Of a DNA stretch of 64,000 bases, positions 1 to 10,774 are shown one piece after another (the stretch's first letter is position 1; every line of letters begins with the position of its first letter). The notes beneath the pieces were generated by a model. The model saw nothing but the letters and a program-made list of their open reading frames with translations. It was not told the origin of the DNA and made no database searches. The position numbers and the translations under genes are program-made. Origin of the DNA: Agrococcus baldri (GTDB taxonomy: Bacteria; Actinomycetota; Actinomycetes; Actinomycetales; Microbacteriaceae); the NCBI GenBank assembly GCA_007988785.1, contig BJUU01000003.1, positions 212,044 to 276,043 of the forward strand, read 5' to 3'.

Positions 1-750
<750 letters not shown>

Positions 751-2186
751 CGCATCCGTCGTCGTGCCGACGAAGCCCGTGCGCGTCATCTCGCCCCACA
801 CCTGCTGCCTGCCGGTCAGCGCCGCCCACCAGCCCTGGATGCGCCAGACCGCGGTGAGCTGCCGGTAGCCGAGGTTCTCGGCGACGATCGCCCAGAGCGT
901 CGAGCCCAGGTCGCGCCACCGCTCGTAGCGGTGGAAGCTCGCCTCCTCGACCACCACCGCGGCGAGCGTGACGAGCGTGCCGTAGCCGTAGGAGACCAGG
1001 ATGAGGAACAGCGCGAGCGTGTTGTCGAGCGCGCCGGTGAGGAAGCCGAGCAGCAGGATGACGATGCCGACCAGCTCGAACAGCGGGGCGAAGAGCTCGA
1101 ACAGCCAGTAGTAGGGGAGCGCGACCGAGCCGATGCGGCCGTACTTGGGGCGGAAGAGCATGCCGCGGTACTTCCAGAGCACCTCCCACAGGCCGCGATG
1201 CCACCTGCGGCGCTGGCGGGCCAGCACCTTGAGGGTCGAGGGCGCCTCCGTCCAGCTGACGGGCTCAGGCACGTAGGCCACCCGCGCGTCGCGGTCGCCG
1301 TCGCGGATCCATCGCTGGATGCGCATGACGAGCTCGAAGTCCTCGCCGATCGAGTCGGGGTCGAGACCGCCCAGCTCGAGCAGCACGTCGCGCCGGAACA
1401 TGCCGAACGCGCCGGAGATCAGCACGAGCGCGCCCAGGTCGGACCACGCGGTGCGGCCCAGCAGGAACGCGCGCAGGTACTCCACGACCTGGATGCGGGT
1501 GATGATCTGCTTCGGCATCCGGATCTCGACGATGCGGCCGCCGATCACGCGGCTGTTGTTGACGATGCGCACGACGCCGCCGGTCGCGACGACGCGGTCG
1601 GGATCGTCGGCGAACGGCTTCGAGACGGACAGCAGCGCGTCCGGCTCGAGGAGCGAGTCGGCGTCGATCATCACCACGAGATCGTTGCTGGCCAGATCCA
1701 GCCCGGCGTTGATCGAGTCGGAGCGACCGGAGTTGTCCTTGTCGATCACGATCAGCGGCACCGGGCCGCCCTGCGAGCGCCAGATCCGGCGGATGGCGCC
1801 CCGCACCGGCAGCCGCCTCGGCAGGTCTCGGAGGTCGGGCACGAGGTCGTACTCGTCGCGCAGGAGCGCCACGGTGTCATCCGAGCTGCCGTCGTTGATG
1901 ACGATCACCTCGTGGTCGGGGTAGCGCAGATCGAGCACCGAGCGCACGCTGGCGCGGATGACGGCGGCCTCGTTGTAGGCGGGCACGAGCACGCTCACGC
2001 CGGGGCTGAGCGGCGAGGCGGCCATCGCCTCCTCGCCGCGGTGGCCGCGACGGCGCAGGTAGCGCGAGAAGTGGCGCCCCGCCATCAGCACCAGCACCAG
2101 CATGAACGTGTTGGAGAGCACGAAGTAGATCGCCGACGGCCAGATGAGCGCCTGGATGACGGCGACGACGGCGTCGTGCAGCCAGC

Positions 2187-3152
2187 TCATGCGAGCGCCT
2201 CGCGGGCGGGAAGGCCGGCGGCGCGCCGTGCCGCCGGTGCGGCGCGGGCGCTGAGCTGCGCCATCGCATCGGCCGTCCACGACGGCGGCAGCGCCACGAG
2301 GGCGGCGGCGGCGGCCTCGCCCTCGACCCCCTCGCCCAGCGCCATCTCGAGCAGCCGTGGCACGGCCGAGCGCACCGGCAGCTGCTCGAGCGAGCGGATC
2401 GCCGCCAGGCGCACCAGCTCGTGGTCGTCGCGCAGCAGCCCGACGAGCGCGTCCCCCGCGCCGGCGACCTGCAGGATGCCCGCGACGCGCGTCGCCCCGT
2501 GCCGCACGCCCGGGTCGGGGTCGTCGAGCGCGCGCCGCACGGCGTCGCCCGCGACGAGCCCCTGCTGCAGCAGGGCGGATGCGGCGAGGCCGTTCGAGAC
2601 CCCGGAGCCGGTCCGGTGCGCGGCGATGATCAGCGCGGTCGCGCTCTGGTCGTCGAATGCGCCGAGCGCCCGGATCGCGACGGCTCGCACCTCCCGCGAG
2701 CGATCCTCGGCGAGGCTCCGCAGGTTGCGCAGCGCGCCCGGGGGCCGCAGCAGCCCGAGCGCCTCCGCGGCATCCGAGCGCACGGCAGCGCTGCGGTGCT
2801 CGACGGCGGCCATCACGGCGGGCACCATGCCGGCCGCGTCGGCGACCGCCCGGAGCCGCGTCGCCGCCTCCCCCGTGACGTCGCGCAGCATCCCCAGCAC
2901 GGTGCGCCGAACGTGCCGCTGCGCATCCGCATCCAGCCCGTCGACGCGCTGGAGCAGCTCGGGCAGCTCGTCGTCGTCGCACACGGTGGCGGTGAGCACG
3001 AGCAGGCGCACCTGCGCGTCGAGCACTGCCTCCCGGCGCAGCCGCCGCCGCCGCAGGCCGCGCTGCACGACCACCGCGACGATGGTGCCGAGCATGAGCG
3101 CCGCCGTGATGAGCAGGATCACCTGCATCAGGGCGTCGGTCAGCCAGGTCAT
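2187..3152 (-). CDS. Membrane-anchored HEAT-repeat protein
   Basis: A 321-aa protein with one membrane segment at about residues 7-28 (LMQVILLITAALMLGTIVAV), a basic stop-transfer stretch (RGLRRRRLRR), then a cytoplasmic alpha-solenoid of HEAT/PBS-lyase type repeats. These show as periodic A-V-R-x-x-A and G-x-x-x-x-L elements such as SAAVRSDAAEALGLL, SREVRAVAIRALGAF, DPGVRHGATRVAGIL and HELVRLAAIRSLEQL. Such repeats act as protein-binding scaffolds. Start and stop overlap the neighbours by 4 bp on both sides, so the receiver, this protein and the glycosyltransferase are translationally coupled. A scaffold linking the receiver to the glycosyltransferase is a reasonable inference, not a demonstrated role. 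Confidence 0.82.
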   Translation of the reverse strand: MTWLTDALMQVILLITAALMLGTIVAVVVQRGLRRRRLRREAVLDAQVRLLVLTATVCDDDELPELLQRVDGLDADAQRHVRRTVLGMLRDVTGEAATRLRAVADAAGMVPAVMAAVEHRSAAVRSDAAEALGLLRPPGALRNLRSLAEDRSREVRAVAIRALGAFDDQSATALIIAAHRTGSGVSNGLAASALLQQGLVAGDAVRRALDDPDPGVRHGATRVAGILQVAGAGDALVGLLRDDHELVRLAAIRSLEQLPVRSAVPRLLEMALGEGVEGEAAAAALVALPPSWTADAMAQLSARAAPAARRAAGLPAREALA

Positions 3153-3508
3153 CCGAGCGTCGCGGTCACGCGGGCCAGCAGCGCGCGGGGGCTGAAGGGC
3201 TTGGTGACGTAGTCGTCGGCGCCCGCCGCGAAGCCCGCCTCGATGTCCTTCTCCTGCCCGCGAGCGGTGAGCAGGATGACGGGCGTGGTGTCGCCCCGGT
3301 CGCGGATCGCGCGCAGCACGTCGATGCCGGACATGCCGGGCATCATCAGGTCGAGCACGATGAGCGACCAGGCGCCCTCGAGGGCGGCCTCGAGCGCCTG
3401 CGAGCCGTCGGAGCGCACGACCACCTCGTAGCCGGCGGACTCGAGCTTGATGGCGACCAGGTCGCGGATGTCGCGGTCGTCGTCCACGACGAGGATGCGC
3501 GCGCTCAC
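3149..3508 (-). CDS. Stand-alone response regulator receiver
   Basis: A 119-aa single receiver (REC) domain without any output domain. Visible landmarks are the acidic pair D10/D11 in LVVDDDRD, the phosphoacceptor D53 in VLDLMMPG, T81 in LLTARG and K103 in VTKPFSP. The GTG at 3506-3508 is chosen because GGGAG precedes it at normal distance and the protein then starts right at the fold; an ATG at 3562 would add 18 residues without domain sense. It is the first gene of the operon with the HEAT protein and the GT2 enzyme (4-bp overlaps). It probably signals by protein contact, and the HEAT protein is the obvious candidate target. The histidine kinase ending at 750 may be its donor. Confidence 0.88.
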   Translation of the reverse strand: MSARILVVDDDRDIRDLVAIKLESAGYEVVVRSDGSQALEAALEGAWSLIVLDLMMPGMSGIDVLRAIRDRGDTTPVILLTARGQEKDIEAGFAAGADDYVTKPFSPRALLARVTATLG

Positions 3509-3631
3509 CGCGATGCTCCCGCACCCGCGAGGGGCGCCGGCGGACTGCTTGGGCGCATGCATGCTCCAACGTGACGAGTCTGCGTGGTCGGTGATCTCAC
3601 GCTACAAGGGCGCACGGCCTGCGGTCGGATT

Positions 3632-3646
3632 CGGCGGAGGATAGGG
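3632..3646. repeat. 15-bp direct repeat, left copy
   Basis: CGGCGGAGGATAGGG occurs here and again at 4063-4077, exactly bordering the element at 3647-4062. The right copy contains the 3' end of tRNA-Ser (acceptor strand), so the left copy looks like a target-site duplication made on insertion. Confidence 0.85.
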
Positions 3647-4062
3647 TGTGCTGGTTCACGACATCGTTCACATATGAGTCGGGACATCGTTCACATCCAC
3701 GATGAGGCGTGTCGAAGCCGCGCGTCATCGTCCTGCCCGTTGTCCGCCGCGACCAGCACGACTGGCGCATCCGTCACGACCGCGTCGATCGCTTGGGCAA
3801 GCTCGCCCTCCGCCGCGCCGGCCGCATGCACCACCTCGGCATCGGCATCGACCACGCCCGCACCCCGGTCCTGATCCTCACCGACGACACCAGCGTCACC
3901 GTCTCCGACCACACCACCGGCGAGGTCCTCTCCACCCACACCGTCGATTCCACACGCACCTACTGGCGCAACAACGACAGAAGCCCCGGCCGATGGCCAG
4001 GGCTTCTCCCCGATATGAACGATGACGCGGAACATCTATGAACGATGTCCCGCGTCATCACA
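3647..4062 (+). mobile_element. IS481-family remnant with both termini (416 bp)
   Basis: The element starts TGTG and ends CACA, with imperfect terminal inverted repeats that share TGTG and GACATCGTTCA. A second subterminal copy of the ACATCGTTCACAT motif lies at each end, facing inwards. It is flanked by identical 15-bp direct repeats. Inside, only the C-terminal part of an IS481-type transposase remains, so a full-length element (about 1-1.3 kb in this family) must have lost most of its transposase gene while keeping its ends. It lies just 3' of tRNA-Ser. With both ends intact it could still be moved by a transposase acting in trans. Confidence 0.8.
3709..4041 (+). pseudogene. IS481-type transposase, C-terminal fragment
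   Basis: The frame reads RIRHDRVDRLGKLALRRAGR, then MHHLGIGIDHARTPVLIL, then TTGEVLSTHTVD. This is the characteristic tail domain that follows the DDE integrase core in many actinobacterial IS481 transposases. The HTH region and the DDE catalytic core are absent, so no active enzyme can be made. The apparent GTG start at 3709 has no ribosome-binding site and is where the deleted gene resumes. The last 25 or so codons run into the right terminal repeat. Confidence 0.8.
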
Positions 4063-4077
4063 CGGCGGAGGATAGGG
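4063..4077. repeat. 15-bp direct repeat, right copy (overlaps tRNA-Ser 3' end)
   Basis: Identical to 3632-3646. Positions 4066-4077 are the 3' end of tRNA-Ser, so this copy is the original chromosomal target and keeps the tRNA intact. Confidence 0.85.
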
Positions 4078-4150
4078 GATTCGAACCCCTGAGGGCTTGC
4101 ACCCAACACGCTTTCCAAGCGTGCGCCATAGGCCACTAGGCGAATCCTCC
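4066..4150 (-). tRNA. tRNA-Ser (anticodon GGA)
   Basis: Read on the minus strand, the gene begins GGAGGATTCGCCTAG and ends ATCCTCCG. The 7-bp acceptor stem pairs GGAGGAT with ATCCTCC, and G is the discriminator base. The anticodon GGA lies at 4114-4116 in the loop CTTGGAAAG. The long variable arm (GTTGGGTGCAAGCCCTC region) gives 85 nt, typical of a class II serine tRNA. The T-arm has GGTTCGAATCC. CCA is not encoded. The 3' end coincides with one copy of the 15-bp repeat that borders the IS481 remnant. Confidence 0.95.
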
Positions 4151-4190
4151 GTGCTGACCTCGAGAGGCCAACCCCACGATTCTAGCGGCA

Positions 4191-4220
4191 ATGGGGCGAG
4201 GGCTCGCGCCCTCGCCCCAT
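4191..4220 (-). terminator. Hairpin terminator after the subtilase gene
   Basis: A perfect 13-bp stem (ATGGGGCGAGGGC / GCCCTCGCCCCAT) with a TCGC loop lies 12 bp beyond the subtilase stop codon. No U-tract follows on the minus strand, as is common in high-GC actinobacteria. Confidence 0.75.
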
Positions 4221-4232
4221 CGACGGGCTCAG

Positions 4233-7200
4233 CTACTCGGTGTCAGCGTGATCGGCGCGCCAGTGGAACCAGCCACGGGAGGTCTCCGTGTAGAGGTAGG
4301 TGCGCTCGGTCGAGCCGCCGAGCTCGTACTCGACGACGCCGAGGTACTGCTCGTTCGGCCGCAGCCCCGCCCAGACGGCCCTGACGTGGAAGTCGTCGCC
4401 CGTGCTCACCCAGCGCTTCGGCGGCACGACCGTCAGGTGGCCGGCACGATCCGACTGCGAGACGGCGGCGTGCTCGAGCACGAACTCCGTGCTCTCCGCG
4501 CCGTCGATCGAGTAGACGTGCACCATGGCGAGGTACTCGCCCGGCGTCGGATCCTCGAGCAGCACGGCCTCATCGGCCGACTCGGTGCCCCCGACCCACT
4601 GCTCGACCGGCGTGCCGTTCTCGTCGAGCCGCAGGATGTAGAGGTCGAGGTCGGCGACCGACTCGTCGCCGGCGAGCGCGAAGTCGTGCACGAGCTCGCC
4701 CTCCTCGACCGTGACGGGGTAGGCCAGCTGCTCGTCCACGGCTCCGGAGTCGCGGGCGATGCGCTCGTAGGGCGCGTAGCCGGCCTCGTCGATCGTCATC
4801 CTGCCGCTCGTGCCGGCGGTGCCGTCGAGCCGCACGGTGCCGATGCGACCGTTGCCCTCGACCCACTGCGGCACATCGACCGCGAGCGGCCGCACCGCGA
4901 CGGGCGAGCGCACAGCGTTCGCGTCGTTCGCCCAGGTCAGGAAGCCGGTCGTCCACTCGTTCGGCGCAGCGCTGGCGGTCGTGAAGGTCACCTCGTACGA
5001 CAGCTCCTGCCCGACCTCGGTGAACTCCAGCACCTGCGGCGAGACCTCGACGTCGACGCCCGTGACGCCCTCGACCGACACCTCGTAGGTGCCGACCTCG
5101 AGCGCGGTGAGCGTGCGGGTCACGGTCTGCTCGCCGGAGAGCGTGCCGATGCCGATCGACGGGATGTTGAGGTCGCTCGGATCGATCGCCTCGCCCACCC
5201 AGGTGTCGGGCAGGCCGTAGCCGAGCCCGCGCAGGTAGCCGAACCAGTCCTCGGTGCCGTTCTGGTAGATCAGGCCCGGGTTCAGGAACGATGGGGAGTC
5301 GACGATGCCGGCGCCCTGGGAGAAGGGATCCATCTCGCGGCTGCCGTCGGCGAGCACGGTGTCCTCGGCGCTGGTCATGAGCGCGCTCTTGACCTCGGCC
5401 GGCGTCGCGAGCGGGTGCTCGGACAGGTAGACCGCGGCGAGCCCCGCGATGTGCGGAGCGGCCATCGACGTGCCCGACAGGAACTCGTAGCGAGCGGGGC
5501 CGCCCGGAGCCTGGTAGGAGCCGGCGACGATGCCCACGCCGGGCGCCGCGATGTCGGGCTTGATGACGTCCGAGCCCTCGGCCTCGACAGGGCCGCGCGA
5601 CGAGAAGCCCGCCACGACCGGAGCCGGGGTCTGCACGCCCGAGGTGTTGCCCGGGGTGAAGGTGACCGTCTCGCCCGCCTCAGCGGCCGCGAGCGCCTGG
5701 TCGCGGTACTGCGCGTCGATGTGCACCGTCGGCACCGTGTGGTCGTCGAGGTCGATCGAGCTCGGGTCGACGTTCGCGATGATGGCGCCGATGGCGCCGG
5801 CTTCGCCGGCGACCTGCGACTTCTCGACACGAGCGTTGACGCCGCGGTCGCACAGCACGATCATGCCGGCCGCGCCGGCCGGGTCGACCGTGCCGGGCAG
5901 GCAGAGCGCCGCGTCGGCCGCGTCCGCACCGGCTGCCGGGATGCTGCCCGCGTAGACGAGCTCGCCCGTCAGGGAGCCGTCGAACGGCACCGTGATGGAT
6001 GCGCCGGCCACCTTGGAGCCGTCGGCGTAGGTGATCGTCGCCTCGTAGTTCGGGATGGTCGTGGCCGCCACCGTCGTGTACCAGGGCGCGGCGTGGTCGA
6101 GCGTGGAGGCGCCGGGGCCGGAGTTGCCCGCGGAGGCCGACACGAACACGCCGGCAGCCGCGGCGCCGAGGAACGACAGGTCGGTCGCGGTGGCGACCGA
6201 GGTCGCAGCCCCGCCGCCGATCGAGTAGTTGATGACGTCGACGCCGTCGAGCACGGCCTGGTCGATCGCCTGCACGAGGTCGGTCGAGGCGCAGCCGTCG
6301 TCGTCGGTGATCGCCGGGTCCGGACCGGACCAGCAGACCTTGTAGGCGGCGATGCGCGCCTCAGGGGCCACGCCCGACATCGTGCCCAGGTCGGCGCCGC
6401 CGACCGAGGTGATCGCGACATCCGCGTTGCCCGCCGCCGTCGAGGCGGTGTGGGAGCCGTGGCCGTCGCCGTCGCGCGGCGAGACGTACTCGCCGGGCAC
6501 CTGGGTCTCGGTGCCGAGGTTCTCGGTGCCGAAGCCGTCGACGAAGTAGCGCGCGCCGACGATCTTCGTCGAGCAGTCGTCGGCGGTGAAGCCGGAGCCG
6601 GTCTGGCACACGCCGGTGAAGGTCTGGCCGTCGCCCTTGACGTAGGTGATGGCCTCGCCGTCGAGGTAGGGCTCGTCGCCCGCCGCGGTGCCGAGCGGCT
6701 CGCCGGCGAAGAAGGGGTTCTCGGGGGCGATGCCGGTGTCGATGACGCCGACGACCACGCCGGCGCCCGCCTCGCCCATGCCGCCGACCTGGTTCCACAG
6801 CTCGCCGAGCTCGAGGTAGTCGTTGGCGGGGGAGCTCTGCACCTGCAGGATCTCGTTCTGCTCGACGGCGCGCACGCCGCTCTGCCGCGAGAGCTCGCTG
6901 GCCTGCTCGGCCGTCAGGTCGGCGACGAAGCCGTTGACGGTCGCCGTGAGGCCGGCGTCGATGGTCGCGCCGACCGACTGCGCCACGTCCTCGTGGCGGT
7001 CGGTCAGGTGCGCGGTGTACTCGCGGGCGGCGGACGACTCGGCATCCAGGTCGTCGCCTCGCTGGGGCGCGGTGGCCGCCAGCCCGGTGATGCCGCCGTC
7101 GTAGGTCGCGAGGGCGTCCTCCGCGAGGACGACGATGTAGCGTCCGTCCTCGAACTCGGGGGAGGGGCTCGGAGATGCGACGGCGTTCGCGGCGGTGGCG

Positions 7201-7292
7201 CTCAGGATCGAGGCGCTGGCGGCGAGTGCCACCGCCGATCCCACGGCGACCGCGCGACGCAGCACCTTCCGGGGTGTGCTCTGTGAAGTCAC
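4233..7292 (-). CDS. Secreted subtilisin-like serine protease (S8) with PA domain
   Basis: A 1019-aa preproenzyme. It has a basic N-terminus and hydrophobic signal peptide (about 1-38, ending ANAVA), an I9-type propeptide (about 50-150, YIVVLAEDAL...), then the S8 catalytic domain. The triad is visible as D185 (VIDTGI), H278 (DGDGHGSHT) and S609 (SGTSMAAPH), with oxyanion Asn390 (SAGNSGPG). A PA (protease-associated) insert sits between the His and Ser segments at about 430-545. The C-terminal 350 residues look like Fn3-like and further beta-rich domains; no cell-wall sorting signal is seen. The start is GTG at 7290-7292 behind GAAGGGAAG. It is an extracellular protease of the lactocepin/cucumisin-like branch, transcribed away from pta and closed by the hairpin at 4191-4220. 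Confidence 0.93.
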   Translation of the reverse strand: MTSQSTPRKVLRRAVAVGSAVALAASASILSATAANAVASPSPSPEFEDGRYIVVLAEDALATYDGGITGLAATAPQRGDDLDAESSAAREYTAHLTDRHEDVAQSVGATIDAGLTATVNGFVADLTAEQASELSRQSGVRAVEQNEILQVQSSPANDYLELGELWNQVGGMGEAGAGVVVGVIDTGIAPENPFFAGEPLGTAAGDEPYLDGEAITYVKGDGQTFTGVCQTGSGFTADDCSTKIVGARYFVDGFGTENLGTETQVPGEYVSPRDGDGHGSHTASTAAGNADVAITSVGGADLGTMSGVAPEARIAAYKVCWSGPDPAITDDDGCASTDLVQAIDQAVLDGVDVINYSIGGGAATSVATATDLSFLGAAAAGVFVSASAGNSGPGASTLDHAAPWYTTVAATTIPNYEATITYADGSKVAGASITVPFDGSLTGELVYAGSIPAAGADAADAALCLPGTVDPAGAAGMIVLCDRGVNARVEKSQVAGEAGAIGAIIANVDPSSIDLDDHTVPTVHIDAQYRDQALAAAEAGETVTFTPGNTSGVQTPAPVVAGFSSRGPVEAEGSDVIKPDIAAPGVGIVAGSYQAPGGPARYEFLSGTSMAAPHIAGLAAVYLSEHPLATPAEVKSALMTSAEDTVLADGSREMDPFSQGAGIVDSPSFLNPGLIYQNGTEDWFGYLRGLGYGLPDTWVGEAIDPSDLNIPSIGIGTLSGEQTVTRTLTALEVGTYEVSVEGVTGVDVEVSPQVLEFTEVGQELSYEVTFTTASAAPNEWTTGFLTWANDANAVRSPVAVRPLAVDVPQWVEGNGRIGTVRLDGTAGTSGRMTIDEAGYAPYERIARDSGAVDEQLAYPVTVEEGELVHDFALAGDESVADLDLYILRLDENGTPVEQWVGGTESADEAVLLEDPTPGEYLAMVHVYSIDGAESTEFVLEHAAVSQSDRAGHLTVVPPKRWVSTGDDFHVRAVWAGLRPNEQYLGVVEYELGGSTERTYLYTETSRGWFHWRADHADTE

Positions 7293-7408
7293 GTTCTTCC
7301 CTTCAGTGGCGGTGCCGTCGTTGGCACCGTCGTCTATCCTGAACCTATGCTCAGGGTGTGCTGAGGTTGTGACAGAACCGTTATCAATTCGTAACCTTTG
7401 ATCGGCAC

Positions 7409-7414
7409 TAGCCT
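7409..7414 (+). promoter_or_regulatory. -10 box of pta, probably leaderless
   Basis: TAGCCT ends 6 nt before the GTG start at 7421, so transcription should begin at or next to the start codon. No Shine-Dalgarno sequence is present. Confidence 0.55.
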
Positions 7415-7420
7415 GGGTGC

Positions 7421-9540
7421 GTGCCGACCCGAATCGTCATCGCATCGCCCGAGGGCCACGCCGGCAAGTCGATCGTCGCGCTGGGGCTCGTCGAAGCCCT
7501 GAGCCGCCGCGTCGGCAGGGTGGGCGTCTTCCGGCCCATCGCCCGATCGGAGGCCGAGCGCGACCGCGTGCTCGAGCTGCTGCTCGCGCACGACGCGGTC
7601 GAGCTCTCGTACGAGGAGGCGATCGGCACCACCTACGCCGCCGTGCACGACGACGCGGATGCGGCGCTCGCGACCATCGTCGAGCGCTACCACCGCATCG
7701 ACGAGCGCTTCGACGCGATCGTGATCGTCGGCTCCGACTACACCGACGTCGGCAGCCCGACCGAGTTGGGCTTCAACGCCCGCGTGGCCGCGAACCTGGG
7801 CGCGTCGATGCTGCTCGTGCTCGGCGGCCGCGACCCCGAGACGGATGCTCCGCGCACGGCCGACGAGCTGCGGCAGCTGGCCGACGTCACCACGGCAGAG
7901 CTCGCGCAGGCCCACGCATCCATCGCCGGCATCATCGTCAACCGGGCCGAGTCGACCGCCATCGACGCGATCCCGGGCGCGCTCGCCGACGCCGTGCCCG
8001 CGGGCGTGCCGATCTGGACCATCCCGGAGGATGCGCTGCTGAGCGCGCCGAGCGTCGGCACGCTGTTCGCGGCGGCCGACGCCGAGCTCGTGCGCGGCGA
8101 CGCCGGGCTGCTCGCGCGCGAGTCGCTCGGCACCGTGGTCGCCGGCATGTCGATGGAGCACGTGCTCGAGCGGCTCATCGAGGGCGGCATCCTCGTCATG
8201 CCCGGCGACCGCTCGGACGTCGTGGTCGGCACGCTGCTGGCGCAGCAGTCCGAGACCTTCCCCTCGATCGCCGGCATCATCCTCAACGGCGGCTTCGAGC
8301 TGCACCCGGCCGTGCAGCGACTGCTCGACGGCCTCGAGCTCGACCTGCCGATCGGTGCGAGCCCGCACGGCACCTACGAGACCGCCCGCCGGCTCGCCAC
8401 GACGCGCGGCTCGCTCATCGACGGCACGCAGCGCAAGCGCGACTCGGCGCTCGCGCTGTTCGAGCAGCACGTCGACGCCGATGCGCTGCTCGAGCGCCTC
8501 GAGGTCGCCACCACCGACGTCGTGACGCCGCTCATCTTCGAGCACAGCCTGGTCGAGCGGGCGCGCGAGGATGTGCGGCACATCGTGCTGCCGGAGGGCG
8601 ACGACGACCGCATCCTGCAGGCCGCATCCACCGTGCTCTCGCGCGGCATCGCGCGGCTCACCATCCTCGGCGACGAGGCCTCGATCCGGCAGCGCGCCGC
8701 CGGCCTGGGCCTCGACATCGCGGCGGCGCGCATCGTCGCCACCGACGACGCCGAGCTGCGGCCGCGGTACGCGAGCGAGTACCAGCGGCTGCGCGCCCAC
8801 AAGGGCGTCTCGATCGAGCAGGCGATGGAGCGCCTGCTCGACGTCAGCTACTTCGGCACCCTGATGGTGCACACGGGAGACGCCGACGGCATGGTCTCCG
8901 GCGCCGCCCACACCACCGCCCACACCATCAAGCCCTCCTTCGAGACCATCAAGACCAGGCCGGGCGTCTCGGTGGTCTCGAGCGTGTTCCTGATGGCGCT
9001 CGCCGACCGGGTGCTGGTCTACGGCGACTGCGCGGTCATCCCCGAGCCCACCGTCGAGGAGCTCGCCGACATCGCGGTCTCCTCGGCCGCGACCGCGAGC
9101 GAGTTCGGCATCGAGCCGCGGGTCGCGATGCTCTCCTACTCGACCGGCGAGTCGGGCACGGGCGCCGAGGTCGACCGGGTGCGGGCGGCGACCGCGCTGG
9201 TGCGCGAGCGTGCGCCGCAGCTGCCGGTGGAGGGCCCGATCCAGTACGACGCGGCGGCGGATGCGGCGGTGGCGCAGAAGAAGATGCCCGACTCGCAGGT
9301 GGCCGGCCGGGCGACCGTGTTCGTCTTCCCCGACCTCAACACCGGCAACAACACCTACAAGGCCGTGCAGCGCTCCGCCGGCGCGCTCGCCATCGGCCCC
9401 GTGCTGCAGGGGCTGAACAAGCCGGTCAACGACCTCTCGCGCGGCGCGCTCGTGAGCGACATCGTCAACACCATCGCGATCACCGCGATCCAGGCGCAGG
9501 GGGCCGGGACGAGCGCGCCCGGCGCCCGGGAGGCATCCGC

Positions 9541-9544
<4 letters not shown>
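7421..9544 (+). CDS. pta: Phosphate acetyltransferase (three-domain type)
   Basis: This 707-aa enzyme interconverts acetyl-CoA plus phosphate with acetyl-phosphate plus CoA. The N-terminal domain is a dethiobiotin-synthetase-like P-loop domain (SPEGHAGKS, about 9-17). A DRTGG-type regulatory domain follows (about 215-325). The C-terminal PTA domain (about 380-695) has DGMVSGAAHTTAHTIKP, TRPGVSVVSS and GLNKPVNDLSRG. The length fits the long bacterial Pta class. The start is GTG at 7421, 6 nt after a -10 box, so the mRNA is probably leaderless. The stop overlaps the ackA start as ATGA, so the two genes form one operon for acetate formation or use. Confidence 0.97.
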
Positions 9545-10742
<1,198 letters not shown>

Positions 10743-10743
<1 letters not shown>

Positions 10744-10755
10744 CCCCGCAGGGGC
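10743..10755 (+). terminator. Short hairpin after ackA
   Basis: GCCCC-gca-GGGGC begins at the last base of the ackA stop codon and lies between the convergent ackA and DUF2231 genes. The stem is short, so efficiency is uncertain. Confidence 0.4.
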
Positions 10756-10774
10756 GTATCGAGACGAGCCCCGC

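Noticed and set aside
3632..4077. Integrase attachment site (attL/attR) at tRNA-Ser
   Set aside because: Direct repeats at a tRNA 3' end are typical of phage or island integration, but only 416 bp lie between them, no integrase is present, and the repeats directly border TGTG/CACA transposon ends. A target duplication explains more.
4191..7286. Long open frame (about 1030 codons) on the plus strand opposite the subtilase
   Set aside because: It is an antisense shadow caused by GC-biased third positions; it has no domain signature, while the minus-strand gene has a full catalytic triad.
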